Shown: one piece after another, positions 1-8,369 of the stretch | How the letters are laid out: each line of letters starts with the position of its first letter | How positions within the stretch are numbered: position 1 is the first letter of the stretch | Assembly: GCA_020635515.1 (NCBI GenBank) | Contig: JACJZS010000002.1 | Span: 372,001 to 436,000, forward strand | Direction of reading: 5' to 3' | Length of the DNA stretch: 64,000 nucleotides | From: Flavobacteriales bacterium | Lineage (GTDB): Bacteria; Bacteroidota; Bacteroidia; Flavobacteriales; Weeksellaceae | Translations under genes and position numbers: made by a program | Notes under the pieces: model-generated | The model's input: only the letters and a program-made list of their open reading frames with translations | Databases searched by the model: none | What the model was told of the DNA's origin: nothing

Positions 1-1
1 T

Positions 2-946
2 GGATTCAAAAAAGAATTAATTGATTTGGATTCTACTCAAAAAAATATTGATTTAAAACTTAGTAAAGTTCAGAAAAAGTATAAAATCATCAGTCAAAAA
101 CAAGAAGATTACGGACAAATTTTATTCGAGTTCGAAGGTAATCCAGACTCACTAAACATAACAGCAGTAGAGCCTAAAATAGATACTTTTTTACTTTCTC
201 ATATTGCTAGAAGTGATTCTGCTCGCTTTTGGTTTAAACAAGACAATATATTTACAAAAGAAGAAAAAAATCCAAAAATTACCTTTTTAGTAGAAAACAA
301 AGAAAAAAAAGATACCGTTTTTGTTTATTATAAAACCAATAAAGAACACAAAACAACTGTAGAAAAACGTTCCACCATCTTAACACCTGATAAAAAACTA
401 TATATACAATTTAATTCACCACTAGTAAAAGTAGATAAAAGTTTTATTTCTGTAAAAAAAGAAGAAGAAGAATTACCTTTTGTTGCATCTATTAACAATG
501 AGAATAAAAAACAATTGGATATTGATTTTCCTGTAAAATTAGATTCAAAATATGTTATAGAATTAGAACCAAACTCAATAGTAGACTTCTTTGGTAGCAC
601 AACGGATTCTACACAATTCATGTTCCAGACGAGAGCAGAAAAAGACTTTGGGAAACTAAAACTAGAATTAGAGAATAAACCCAAAACAAAATTCTTTTTA
701 GAACTTTTAAATGCCAAAGGAGATATTATAGAAAAGGTATACACCAATGAATCTACATTTAATTTTGATTATTTAGCTCCTGGAGAATATTCTTTTCGTA
801 TATTGGTAGATGAAAATGAAAATGGATTTTATGATTACGCCGATTTTGAAAATGAAATTTATGCCGAAAAAACATACCTTTACAGCAACAAGATATTAAT
901 TCGTGCATACTGGGAAATCACAGAGAAATGGATTTTAAACAATTAA
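2..946 (+). CDS. Ig-like domain protein, 3' part (5' end outside window)
   Basis: The frame is open to the left edge, so only the last 314 residues are visible; the TTG at 26 is not a credible start. The visible part looks like a tandem of beta-sandwich modules: a bacterial Ig-like (SbsA-type) region around residues 90-215, then a C-terminal prealbumin-like module ending in a DENENGFYD turn, as in proteins describing 'Ig-like domain-containing domain' in flavobacteria. No catalytic motif is seen. It is probably an exported surface or lipoprotein, but the signal peptide is outside the window. The next gene starts 13 bp downstream on the same strand and encodes an exported haem-binding protein, so the two are likely co-transcribed. 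Family assignment is from recognition of sequence style, not from a search. Confidence 0.6.
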   Translation, partial: GFKKELIDLDSTQKNIDLKLSKVQKKYKIISQKQEDYGQILFEFEGNPDSLNITAVEPKIDTFLLSHIARSDSARFWFKQDNIFTKEEKNPKITFLVENKEKKDTVFVYYKTNKEHKTTVEKRSTILTPDKKLYIQFNSPLVKVDKSFISVKKEEEELPFVASINNENKKQLDIDFPVKLDSKYVIELEPNSIVDFFGSTTDSTQFMFQTRAEKDFGKLKLELENKPKTKFFLELLNAKGDIIEKVYTNESTFNFDYLAPGEYSFRILVDENENGFYDYADFENEIYAEKTYLYSNKILIRAYWEITEKWILNN

Positions 947-959
947 AAAAGAAATAAAT

Positions 960-1394
960 ATGAAAAAAGTTTTATACGGATTACTAATTGTATTTTTAAT
1001 TATGCAGTTTTTTGGTATCGACAAAGTAAATCCAAAAGTAGATAAAAACAAAGATTTCATAACTATAACACAACCTAGTGAAGAGATTCAATCTATACTA
1101 AAAGCTTCTTGTTATGATTGTCATTCCAATGAAACCTCCTATCCTTGGTATTCTAGCATCGCACCTGTTTCTTGGATTTTGAAACACCATATAGACGAAG
1201 GGAGAGAGCATATAAACTTCTCTACTTTTGCAAATTACAATCAAGAACAGAAAGAACACGCACTGCACGAATGTGCAGAAGTTTTAGAAAAAAACGAAAT
1301 GCCTCTTAAAAGTTATACTCTAATGCATTCAGAAGCCAAAATTACGGAAGCTCAGAAAAAAGAATTAATTAATTTCTTTGAAAGTATAAAATAA
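960..1394 (+). CDS. Haem-binding domain protein (c-type CxxCH motif)
   Basis: 144 residues. An N-terminal hydrophobic segment (residues about 4-20) acts as signal anchor, followed by a periplasmic domain with a single CYDCH haem-attachment motif at residues 51-55, then the YPWYSSIAPVSW stretch and HxxEGREHINF that are typical of the Bacteroidota 'haem_bd' family (PF14376 by recollection). Known members are small periplasmic or membrane-anchored c-type haem proteins of unproven role. It lies 13 bp after the Ig-like protein gene and runs convergently, 1 bp apart, into the PEBP gene. Function beyond haem binding cannot be read from the sequence. Confidence 0.8.
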   Translation: MKKVLYGLLIVFLIMQFFGIDKVNPKVDKNKDFITITQPSEEIQSILKASCYDCHSNETSYPWYSSIAPVSWILKHHIDEGREHINFSTFANYNQEQKEHALHECAEVLEKNEMPLKSYTLMHSEAKITEAQKKELINFFESIK

Positions 1395-1395
1395 C

Positions 1396-1938
1396 TTATC
1401 TTTTGTGGTAAAAAATCAAAGATGCTTTACCTATCGTATTTGAGTTGATGTAATATCCTACCAATGCAGGATTAACATCTTTATTAAAATCAAATTCACT
1501 TACTTTTAAAGCATGTATGGTAATAATATATCTGTGAAATCCATCTCCTTTTGGCGGACAAGCTCCTCCGAATCCGTACGTTCCATAATCTGTAATACTT
1601 TGTATTGCTTCCTTAGGCATTAATTGATTCTCTATTTTTCCAGCATCACTCGGTATTTGAGATACTGTTGATGGAATATTAAAAACTATCCAATGCCACC
1701 AACCACTTCCTGTTGGAGCATCAGGATCATACATAGTTATTGCATAACTTTGTGTTCCTTCTGGTGGATTTATCCAATGTAAATCAGGCGATATATTATT
1801 CCCTGTACAACCAAATCCATTGTAAATTTGATTGTTTGTTGCTTGTCCTCCAAGGTCATTACTCATAAGCGTGAACGTATTTTGAGAATATAAAGAAACA
1901 CTAGCAAGCAAAACAAAACCAAAAAATATTTTTTTCAT
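1396..1938 (-). CDS. YbhB/YbcL-type PEBP (Raf kinase inhibitor-like) protein
   Basis: 180 residues with a signal peptide (1-18, ending LYSQN), so it is exported. The phosphatidylethanolamine-binding protein fold is shown by DPDAPTGSGWWHW (residues 71-83) and GGACPPKGDGFHRY (124-137), the two blocks that build the anion-binding pocket, including H82 and H135. Length fits the bacterial YbhB/YbcL family. The biological ligand of these bacterial proteins is not settled. It is monocistronic by position, convergent with the haem-binding gene and followed upstream by mutY on the same strand 48 bp away. Confidence 0.85.
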   Translation of the reverse strand: MKKIFFGFVLLASVSLYSQNTFTLMSNDLGGQATNNQIYNGFGCTGNNISPDLHWINPPEGTQSYAITMYDPDAPTGSGWWHWIVFNIPSTVSQIPSDAGKIENQLMPKEAIQSITDYGTYGFGGACPPKGDGFHRYIITIHALKVSEFDFNKDVNPALVGYYINSNTIGKASLIFYHKR

Positions 1939-1986
1939 AATTGTTTAAAATTTTATACTTACAATTATACTAAACTTTTATGATTT

Positions 1987-2982
1987 TTAAAGGTTTATTT
2001 TTAATGTTTTAATGTGATTTTCTATTGGTTTTGGTAATGTTATAGATTCTAAACTACGATAATACTTCAAGTTATTTTGATTAGACAGCTCCAAAAGTTC
2101 TTCATCTGATAGTTTATAATCGTTAAACGATAAAGTTAAATTTCGATGACTTAGTTTGTGCTGTATTTCTAAAATTTCGCTTCTTTTTTCATCTATAAAA
2201 AAAGACTTTGTACTAAACTCATATAAATCTTTCCAAAAGCTTCTTTTTTGTCTTTTTTCTAAAATAATGTAATTTTCAGAATAGTATACATAGTAATTTA
2301 TGGTTTCATCTTTAACTTTTATCTTAGATTTTTTAAATGGAAGTTCATTTACTTTCCCTGTATTAAATGCTACACAATCAACACTTAAAGGACATTCTTT
2401 GCATTTTGCGTTTTTTGGTGTACATACAGCAGAACCAAAATCCATAATCGCTTGATTAAAATCGCCTACTCTTTCTGGTAGTATTTTCTGAATCTTATCA
2501 AACAACATCGTAAAAGTCCCCTGTTTGGAGATGTCATCTGCTATTCCAAAAAATCGAGTATAAACTCTAAATGCGTTTCCATCTAATGCTGGAACCTTTT
2601 CATCAAAACAAATAGATGCAATTGCGGCAGCGGTATATTTACCAACTCCTTTTAATTTTTGCAAGTCTTTATAAGTATCTGGAAAAACTCCATTTAATTC
2701 ATTTTGAATAAAATTTGCCGTATAATGAATATTTTTAGCTCTATTATAATACCCTAAACCTTGCCAATTTTTTAGTACATTTTCTAAAGAATCTTCTGCC
2801 AATGTATTCAAATTAGGATATTTAGACACAAAATTTAAATAATATTCCATTCCTTGATTGATGCGTGTTTGTTGAAAAATAATTTCTGAAATCCATATTA
2901 AATACGGATTCTTTGTTTTTCTCCAAGGTAATTCCCTTTTATTTTCTTTATACCAATTTTCTATTTTGTAAACAAAACTCAT
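1987..2982 (-). CDS. mutY: A/G-specific adenine DNA glycosylase
   Basis: 331 residues. Base-excision repair enzyme that removes adenine mispaired with 8-oxoguanine. Catalytic Glu33 lies in WISEIIFQQTR, the helix-hairpin-helix is KGVGKYTAA (111-119), and catalytic Asp134 lies in ALDGN. A [4Fe-4S] cluster loop has cysteines 187, 194, 197 and 203 with the exact C-x6-C-x2-C-x5-C spacing. Residues about 230-331 form the NUDIX-like domain that recognises 8-oxoG. All key residues are present. It is divergent from the HU gene, with which it shares an 82-bp promoter region. Confidence 0.95.
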   Translation of the reverse strand: MSFVYKIENWYKENKRELPWRKTKNPYLIWISEIIFQQTRINQGMEYYLNFVSKYPNLNTLAEDSLENVLKNWQGLGYYNRAKNIHYTANFIQNELNGVFPDTYKDLQKLKGVGKYTAAAIASICFDEKVPALDGNAFRVYTRFFGIADDISKQGTFTMLFDKIQKILPERVGDFNQAIMDFGSAVCTPKNAKCKECPLSVDCVAFNTGKVNELPFKKSKIKVKDETINYYVYYSENYIILEKRQKRSFWKDLYEFSTKSFFIDEKRSEILEIQHKLSHRNLTLSFNDYKLSDEELLELSNQNNLKYYRSLESITLPKPIENHIKTLKINL

Positions 2983-3008
2983 TTTTTTACTTAAATATTT
3001 ATCTGAGT

Positions 3009-3039
3009 CAAAAATAATTATCTATATTTGCATTTCAAA
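3009..3039. promoter_or_regulatory. Back-to-back promoters for mutY and HU
   Basis: For mutY (minus strand), the -7 box TATTTTTG is the complement of 3009-3016 and a -33 TTTG is the complement of 3036-3039; the spacer is 19 bp, matching the Bacteroidota consensus. For HU (plus strand), TATATTTG lies at 3023-3030. The two -7 boxes are 6 bp apart, and the -33 box of mutY falls just downstream of the HU -7 box. RNA polymerase could therefore hardly occupy both promoters together. A pattern match only. Confidence 0.6.
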
Positions 3040-3064
3040 TTTTTTGAATAATTAAATTAACGGA

Positions 3065-3355
3065 ATGACAAAAGCAGATATTGTAAATTCTATATCTAAT
3101 AATCTAGGTATGGAAAAGAGAGATACGCAGTTGATAATTGAAGCGTTCATGGATGAAGTGAAGAAAGGAATGATTAGCGGTGAAAATGTGTATTTAAGAG
3201 GTTTCGGAACGTTTCTTATAAAAGAAAGAAAAGAAAAGAAAGGTAGAAATATTTCTAGCAATACAACAATTACGATTCCAGCTCATAGCATACCAGCTTT
3301 TAAACCTTCGAAGGAATTTGCAGAAAATGTTAAAAAAAATGTTTTAATTAAATAA
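3065..3355 (+). CDS. HU-family DNA-binding protein
   Basis: 96 residues, the usual HU/IHF length. N-terminal helices start MTKADIVNSISNNLG, and the signature GFGTFLIKERKEKKGRN is followed by a beta-arm with IPAHSIPAFKPSKEF at the C-terminus. It is a dimeric nucleoid protein that bends DNA. It has its own promoter (TATATTTG at 3023) and is followed 11 bp later by the very small basic protein gene, so both are probably on one mRNA that ends at the strong hairpin at 3480-3533. Confidence 0.93.
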   Translation: MTKADIVNSISNNLGMEKRDTQLIIEAFMDEVKKGMISGENVYLRGFGTFLIKERKEKKGRNISSNTTITIPAHSIPAFKPSKEFAENVKKNVLIK

Positions 3356-3366
3356 AATTTAATCCT

Positions 3367-3459
3367 ATGCCTAGCGGAAAAAAAAGAAAAAGACACAAAG
3401 TAGCAACTCATAAAAGAAAGAAAAGAAGAAGATTAAATCGTCACAAAAAGAATAAATAA
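3367..3459 (+). CDS. AURKAIP1/COX24-domain (mS38-like) 30-residue basic protein
   Basis: A complete 30-codon gene reading MPSGKKRKRHKVATHKRK and then six more basic residues, LNRHKKNK and a TAA stop. More than half the residues are Lys, Arg or His. I recognise it as the small protein annotated in Bacteroidota as AURKAIP1/COX24 domain-containing, related to the C-terminus of mitochondrial small-subunit protein mS38; the composition fits rRNA binding. It sits between HU and RNase G, an arrangement I recall from other flavobacteria. Coding status is supported by the family match, clean ATG and position. Its place on the bacterial ribosome is inference. Confidence 0.8.
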   Translation: MPSGKKRKRHKVATHKRKKRRRLNRHKKNK

Positions 3460-3479
3460 TTTAATTTTCTTTGTTGCTA

Positions 3480-3533
3480 AACAAAAACTTCGCTCTCTAA
3501 TTTATACGTTACATAGCGAAGTTCTTGTTTTTT
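3480..3533 (+). terminator. Terminator-like hairpin between the HU operon and RNase G
   Basis: A 15-bp stem with one mismatch (3480-3494 with 3515-3529, core AACTTCGCT/AGCGAAGTT), 20-nt loop, then a run of T. It is a good intrinsic terminator for HU and the small basic gene. Only 21 bp separate its T-run from the GTG of RNase G and no TAnnTTTG box lies there. RNase G is therefore either expressed by read-through or from a promoter overlapping the hairpin. Confidence 0.75.
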
Positions 3534-3554
3534 ATAATCTAAACCCAAAGAACT

Positions 3555-5120
3555 GTGAGTAAAGAACTGATAGTTTCCTATCACAATGGAGTAGCTAAAA
3601 TGGCAATCTTAAACGATGGATTGTTAGAGGAACTTCACGAAGAATCTGATGAAAAAAAGATTTGTGTAGGAGATATTTATTTGGCAAAAATCAAAAAATT
3701 AAAACCCGAGCTAAATTCATGTTTTGTTGATTTTGGCGAAGGAAAAGACGGTTTTTTGCATTATCATGATTTGGGAAGACAATTAAAAAGTACTTTAAAA
3801 TACATTAGCTTAGTTTTTAAAGGTAAAATCAAGTCTCCTAAACTGGATTCTTTTTCTTTCGAAAAAGACATCGATAAAAATGGACAAATAGGCGATATTT
3901 TCAAACCTAAAGATACTATTTTAGTTCAGATAGCTAAGGAACCTATATCTACAAAAGGTGCTCGACTCACATCAGAAATATCCTTAGCAGGAAGGTACAT
4001 GGTTTTAGTTCCGTTTTCGAACATGATTTCTATTTCCAAAAATATTTCTGATAACCAAGAACGTGAACGACTCAAAACACTTACCGAAAGTATAGTTCCT
4101 AAAGGAATGGGAGTTATAATTAGGACTGTTGCAGAAGGAAAAAAAGTTGCAGATTTACATTCTGATTTGAACTTCTTACTCAATAAATGGAATCAATGTT
4201 ATAAAAACATTCAAAAAGCCAGAGTTCCTTTTAAAGTTCTAAGTGAACTAGATAAAGCACAATCCATACTTAGAGATAATTTTAATGAAGAGTATACTTC
4301 TATTGTATCTGATGATGAAGAGCTAACCGAAGACTTAAAAAACTACATTGAAGTAATTGCTCCTGAGAAAAAAGATATTGTTAAATTCTACGATTCTCAC
4401 GTTCCAATTTTTGAGAATTTTGCAATTGAAAGGAAAATAAAACAAGCTTTTGGTAAATATGTAAATATTCCTAACTCAAAAGGTGCTTATTTGGTAATTG
4501 AACATACAGAAGCACTGCATGTGGTTGACGTGAACTCAGGAACCATAAAAGCTAAAGACAAAACCCAAGAGGAATCAGCTCTAAAAGTAAACTTACTCGC
4601 CGCCAAAGAAATTGCTCGCCAGCTAAAATTACGAGATATTGGGGGAATTATTGTCATTGATTTTATAGATATGACAAATCCTGAAAATAGACGTAATCTT
4701 TTTGACAGTCTTAGACAAGAAATGAGTTCTGATAAAGCCAAACATAAAATCCTACCTCCTAGTAAATTTGGATTGGTACAGATAACTCGCCAACGTGTAC
4801 GACCTCAAAAAGAAGTAAGTACTTTTGAAGAAGAACCAAACAATGGAAAAGTAGAAGCTCCTATTCTTACAATAGAGAGAATTGAAAACGAAATCAATCA
4901 AATAGTAACTCGATACAAAGGAAAAATATATTTACACGTTCATCCTTTTATTGCATCTTACTTAAAAATAGGATTTCCTAGCGTACGAATAAAATGGTTT
5001 TATAAATACAAAAGATTGGTTACTATTGTAGAAAGAGATGCTTACAAATACCTAGAGTTTTCTTTCTTTAATGACAAAAATGAACCGATAAAAAAAGTCA
5101 TTACAAACAACAACGAGTAA
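3555..5120 (+). CDS. rng: Ribonuclease G (Rne/Rng family)
   Basis: 521 residues. Endoribonuclease of the RNase E/G catalytic domain family, acting in mRNA turnover and rRNA maturation. An S1-like RNA-binding domain occupies about residues 36-135 (GDIYLAKIKKLKPELNSCF), followed by the DNase I-like catalytic domain with metal-binding Asp325 (HVVDVNSGT) and Asp369 (IVIDFIDM). I find no CPxC Zn-link motif, so dimer contacts must differ from E. coli RNase E; there is also no long C-terminal scaffold, consistent with an RNase G-type protein. The start is GTG at 3555. The hairpin just upstream may be a regulatory site. It ends flush against the convergent amidotransferase gene. Confidence 0.9.
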   Translation: MSKELIVSYHNGVAKMAILNDGLLEELHEESDEKKICVGDIYLAKIKKLKPELNSCFVDFGEGKDGFLHYHDLGRQLKSTLKYISLVFKGKIKSPKLDSFSFEKDIDKNGQIGDIFKPKDTILVQIAKEPISTKGARLTSEISLAGRYMVLVPFSNMISISKNISDNQERERLKTLTESIVPKGMGVIIRTVAEGKKVADLHSDLNFLLNKWNQCYKNIQKARVPFKVLSELDKAQSILRDNFNEEYTSIVSDDEELTEDLKNYIEVIAPEKKDIVKFYDSHVPIFENFAIERKIKQAFGKYVNIPNSKGAYLVIEHTEALHVVDVNSGTIKAKDKTQEESALKVNLLAAKEIARQLKLRDIGGIIVIDFIDMTNPENRRNLFDSLRQEMSSDKAKHKILPPSKFGLVQITRQRVRPQKEVSTFEEEPNNGKVEAPILTIERIENEINQIVTRYKGKIYLHVHPFIASYLKIGFPSVRIKWFYKYKRLVTIVERDAYKYLEFSFFNDKNEPIKKVITNNNE

Positions 5121-5693
5121 TTATTCTTTATTCAAGTAAATCCAATTTTTTAGTAATAAATCTCCTTTTGGTGTAAGTATACTTTCAGGATGGAACTGAA
5201 CTCCATAAACAGGAAGTTTTGAATGCTTAAAAACCATAAGACAATCGTCATCTTTAGATTTTGCTAACGGAATCATCTCTGATTTGTCTTTAAGATTAAC
5301 ACTCCAAGAGTGATACCTTCCTACTTTTATCGAATTTAAATTAGAGAAAATTTCGTCTTTTTGTAGTATTTCTAACTCTGATTGCACTCCGTGTTTAGGT
5401 TTGTCTAACTGAACCAAACTTTCCCCAAAAAAGTCTGCTATGATTTGAAATCCTAAACAAATTCCTAATATTGGTTTGGTATTTATAATCTCTGAAAGGA
5501 TATTATTAGAAATATTTTTTTCTTTGGGAGTTTCTGCTCCAGGAGATAAAATTATTTTATCAAACTGATTTAAGTGATTGATTTTCATTTTTTTATAATC
5601 AATCAATTCTATATTAATTCCTTTGTTTTTTTCTACGGAATGAATGATATTATACGTAAATGAATCTTCAAAGTCAATAATTGCTAGGTTCAA
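5121..5693 (-). CDS. Anthranilate/aminodeoxychorismate synthase component II (glutamine amidotransferase)
   Basis: 190 residues, class I glutamine amidotransferase of the TrpG/PabA group. The nucleophile is Cys79 in LGICLGFQ, the oxyanion segment is LSPGAETP (49-56), and the His-Glu pair is H168/E170 in VQFHPES. It would release ammonia from glutamine for a chorismate-using partner subunit. No trp or pab partner gene lies nearby, so whether it serves tryptophan or folate synthesis cannot be decided; an isolated gene is more often the PabA type. A -7 box (TATTTTTG on the minus strand, 5708-5715) lies 15 bp upstream of the start. Confidence 0.82.
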   Translation of the reverse strand: MNLAIIDFEDSFTYNIIHSVEKNKGINIELIDYKKMKINHLNQFDKIILSPGAETPKEKNISNNILSEIINTKPILGICLGFQIIADFFGESLVQLDKPKHGVQSELEILQKDEIFSNLNSIKVGRYHSWSVNLKDKSEMIPLAKSKDDDCLMVFKHSKLPVYGVQFHPESILTPKGDLLLKNWIYLNKE

Positions 5694-5729
5694 ACTTTAT
5701 ATTTTATCAAAAATACAAATAAATTAAAT

Positions 5730-5761
5730 TTTGCATAACTATTTCCTAAGTTTTATATTTG
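5730..5761 (+). promoter_or_regulatory. Promoter of the serine-hydrolase lipoprotein gene
   Basis: TTTG at 5730-5733, 20-bp spacer, TATATTTG at 5754-5761; the ATG follows 20 bp later. A close match to the Bacteroidota consensus. Confidence 0.65.
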
Positions 5762-5781
5762 AATAGAATTACTTTTTATAT

Positions 5782-7155
5782 ATGTTGATTAATTATAAAA
5801 CCACTGTATTTTTCCTCTTTTTTCTTTCCTTAATCTCTTGCAAATCAGACTTAAAAAAACTATCCTCAAAGGAAGAAGACAATTCCAATATCCCTACTTA
5901 TGATTCGTATAAAAACCTAACTAAAACAATAAAAAAGTATAAAATTGATAAAACTAAAAAAGAACAATTAAATAATTTTTATCGTCATTTTTGGGAACAA
6001 AATAACACTATGAGCGGAGGAATTCTTGTTGCACAAGGAAAAACAATTCTTTTAGAAAAATATACTGGATTTGCAAATCAAGAAAAACAGATTCCTATAA
6101 CAAAAGATACGCCTCTTCATATTGCTTCGGTAAGTAAAGTGCTTACTTCTTTGGCAATTTTAAAGCTTGTAGAAAACAACAAATTAAGATTAAACCAAAA
6201 AGTAAATACCATCTTAAAAGGTTTTCCTTACGAAGAAATACGTATCATTGACTTGCTTACTCATCGTTCTGGAATAATTAATTACTCAACTCTTGCGGAA
6301 ATGGAATATTGGTGGAAAGACAAAAATAAAAAACTAACTAATACGGACGTTCTTAATTTTTATACCAAATGCAAACCTTTTACTCTCTTTAAACCAAATA
6401 CTCATTTTCAATATTGTAATTCTAACTTTGCTTTGCTTGCTCTTATCGTAGAAAAAATCACTAAAACGCCTTTTCCCGAAGCAATGAATACCATGATTTT
6501 TAAACCTTTAAAAATGAAAAATACGTTTGTTTTTCAGAAAAAAAATTTCCCACATATTTCTCTTTCCTATTACAATAACGGAAAACTATTCCCTTTTGAC
6601 AGGTATGATTTAATCTATGGAGATAAAAATGTGTATTCCACTCCAAGAGATTTATTTAAGTTGAGTACTGCCATGTTTTCAGATAAATTTTTAAGAAAAT
6701 CGTTATATGATTCCATATTTATAGGATACAGTAATGAAAAAGAGGGAGTTAAAAATTACGGTTTAGGAATGAGAATGATGAAATACGAGAATGGAAAAAA
6801 ACTCACTTATCATACAGGAAAATGGCATGGAAATAATTCTATATTCGTCCATTTAGAAGATGAAAAACTAACCATTATCTCACTAGGAAATAGACTAAAT
6901 AGAAGTGTATATTCTGCAATGACTATATCGGGATTATTTGGAGATTATCCTTTTGAACAGGAACCTCAAGATGAAATTTCAACGGACGATTCACTGAATG
7001 TAAGTATTGATTCTCTGCAACCCAAATTACAAGACTCAATTAATACTTTAAAACCTATTTCACTTATAAAAAAAGATTCTTTAAAAAAGAAAGTAAATAA
7101 TCACAAAAAAACTAAGAAGCGAAAAACTGACTCTATTGTAGAAGTTGACTTTTAA
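5782..7155 (+). CDS. Serine hydrolase lipoprotein (class C beta-lactamase/DD-peptidase fold)
   Basis: 457 residues. Lipoprotein signal with lipobox cysteine at residue 20 (LISC). The penicillin-binding fold motifs are Ser116-x-x-Lys119 (SVSK), Tyr211-x-Asn213 (YCN) and His344-Thr-Gly346 in place of KTG. This HTG form is common in esterase/DD-peptidase members rather than true beta-lactamases. Residues 390-457 form a low-complexity, lysine- and serine-rich tail of no known fold. It likely acts at the cell envelope on peptidoglycan peptides or esters; substrate unknown. Its last 23 bp overlap the 3' end of the convergent ribH gene. Confidence 0.8.
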   Translation: MLINYKTTVFFLFFLSLISCKSDLKKLSSKEEDNSNIPTYDSYKNLTKTIKKYKIDKTKKEQLNNFYRHFWEQNNTMSGGILVAQGKTILLEKYTGFANQEKQIPITKDTPLHIASVSKVLTSLAILKLVENNKLRLNQKVNTILKGFPYEEIRIIDLLTHRSGIINYSTLAEMEYWWKDKNKKLTNTDVLNFYTKCKPFTLFKPNTHFQYCNSNFALLALIVEKITKTPFPEAMNTMIFKPLKMKNTFVFQKKNFPHISLSYYNNGKLFPFDRYDLIYGDKNVYSTPRDLFKLSTAMFSDKFLRKSLYDSIFIGYSNEKEGVKNYGLGMRMMKYENGKKLTYHTGKWHGNNSIFVHLEDEKLTIISLGNRLNRSVYSAMTISGLFGDYPFEQEPQDEISTDDSLNVSIDSLQPKLQDSINTLKPISLIKKDSLKKKVNNHKKTKKRKTDSIVEVDF

Positions 7156-7621
7156 GTTCTGCCATTTCCACAGCAACTACTGCGGCTTCTACGCCTTTGT
7201 TTCCTAGCTTCCCTCCGCTCCTTGCAATGGATTGTTCTATAGTATCATCAGTTAATACACAAAAAACTGCTGGCGTTTTAGTTTGAATATTAATATCTTT
7301 AATTCCTTGTGCTACTGCAGAACAAACATAATCAAAATGTGCTGTTTCTCCTCTAATTACAGAACCAATAGAAATGATTGCATCGTACTTTTCTGATTGT
7401 GCAATTTTATGAGAAGCATATACAAGTTCAAAACTTCCTGGGACATTGTAAACTTCAATGTTTGAATCAAGAGTTCCTAAATCTTTTAATGTTTCCTTAG
7501 CTCCTAAAAGTAAATTAGTTGTAATTGATTCATTCCACCTAGAAACTACAATTGCAAAGCGAAACTTACTTGCATCAGGAAGACTTTCTTTGTCGTATAT
7601 AGATAAATTAGTTGTTGCCAT
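7133..7621 (-). CDS. ribH: 6,7-dimethyl-8-ribityllumazine synthase
   Basis: 162 residues. Condenses 5-amino-6-ribitylamino-uracil with dihydroxybutanone phosphate, the penultimate step of riboflavin synthesis. Substrate-binding VSRWNE (27-31), VPGSFELVYA (60-69) and the catalytic loop RGETAHFDYVC with His95 are present. It overlaps the upstream TPR gene by 14 bp, so the two are co-transcribed. The partner enzyme making dihydroxybutanone phosphate is encoded elsewhere in the window (36935-38041). Confidence 0.95.
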   Translation of the reverse strand: MATTNLSIYDKESLPDASKFRFAIVVSRWNESITTNLLLGAKETLKDLGTLDSNIEVYNVPGSFELVYASHKIAQSEKYDAIISIGSVIRGETAHFDYVCSAVAQGIKDINIQTKTPAVFCVLTDDTIEQSIARSGGKLGNKGVEAAVVAVEMAELKSQLLQ

Positions 7622-8321
7622 CTTTGTAGGTCAACATTTCTATATAAGCATCTACATCAGGGAAACCTTCACTTTCTTCAGGATATTTTTCTTTAATTGT
7701 AGAAAAACACTTCAATGCTTTTTTATTATCACCATTAGACATTGCTAACAATCCTGCTTTTTTATAAAAATTATATGCAATAAATGCATTATTTGTAGAC
7801 TGAGCAATACTTTCAAATTGAGATAATGCTTCGTCTTTTTTCCCTAATCCAACATAACAGTCTCCAATAGCACCTTTGCTCACTGAGTTTAGAACCTCAT
7901 CATCAGAAGAAAAACTTTTAAACTTTTCTACTGCATTTTCATATTCTCCTTTTTCGTATAAAGCAATACCAGCATAGTAATTAGCTAAATTGGCAGCATC
8001 GGTACCAGAATAATTTTCTATGATTTCATTAAATCCTAAATTCCCACCATTTCCTTTAAGGGAAGCATCTAAGGAATCTTGAAAAAATAAAAGTTGTGCA
8101 TTTGTCATCTCTTTGTATGCCTCTTCATTTTTGGGTTCTACCGCAAACTTAACGTATGCAAAATAAGCAAAAGCTGCTAGTAAAATAACTCCAAATCCTA
8201 TAGCAATAGGACGAGCATTTTTTTCTATAAACTTTTCTGAATTGGTAGCGGTATTGTTTAATGAATCTAAAACTTCTTCCGTTACAAAGTTTTCCTTTTC
8301 GTTTTTATTTTTTTTAGACAT
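7608..8321 (-). CDS. TPR membrane protein upstream of ribH
   Basis: 237 residues from ATG at 8321. A cytoplasmic N-terminus is followed by one transmembrane helix (about 38-58) and a periplasmic domain of tetratricopeptide-like helical repeats (LANYYAGIALYEKGEYENAVEKF and similar, residues about 110-215). This resembles the YfgM/BamD-type scaffold proteins; no enzymatic motif. The longer frame from 8342 (MRFNFED) is rejected because the -7 promoter box (CAAAAGTA on the plus strand at 8340-8347) would overlap that start codon. Coupled by overlap to ribH, a pairing I recall in other flavobacteria, but with no obvious functional link. Confidence 0.8.
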   Translation of the reverse strand: MSKKNKNEKENFVTEEVLDSLNNTATNSEKFIEKNARPIAIGFGVILLAAFAYFAYVKFAVEPKNEEAYKEMTNAQLLFFQDSLDASLKGNGGNLGFNEIIENYSGTDAANLANYYAGIALYEKGEYENAVEKFKSFSSDDEVLNSVSKGAIGDCYVGLGKKDEALSQFESIAQSTNNAFIAYNFYKKAGLLAMSNGDNKKALKCFSTIKEKYPEESEGFPDVDAYIEMLTYKDGNN

Positions 8322-8339
8322 ATCCTCGAAATTGAAACG

Positions 8340-8369
8340 CAAAAGTACATATTTTTTTAATTAATTCAA
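8340..8369 (-). promoter_or_regulatory. Promoter of the TPR-ribH operon
   Basis: On the minus strand: TTG (complement of 8367-8369), 19-bp spacer, TACTTTTG (complement of 8340-8347). Transcription would begin near 8333-8336, downstream of the ATG at 8342, which selects the start at 8321. Confidence 0.65.

Noticed and set aside
5782..7155. Antibiotic-resistance class C beta-lactamase
   Set aside because: The third motif is HTG, not KTG, and the protein has a long lysine-rich tail; general serine hydrolase or DD-peptidase-like protein is the safer call.
7608..8342. Longer TPR protein starting MRFNFED at 8342
   Set aside because: The start codon lies inside the -7 promoter box (8340-8347), so it would not be on the mRNA.
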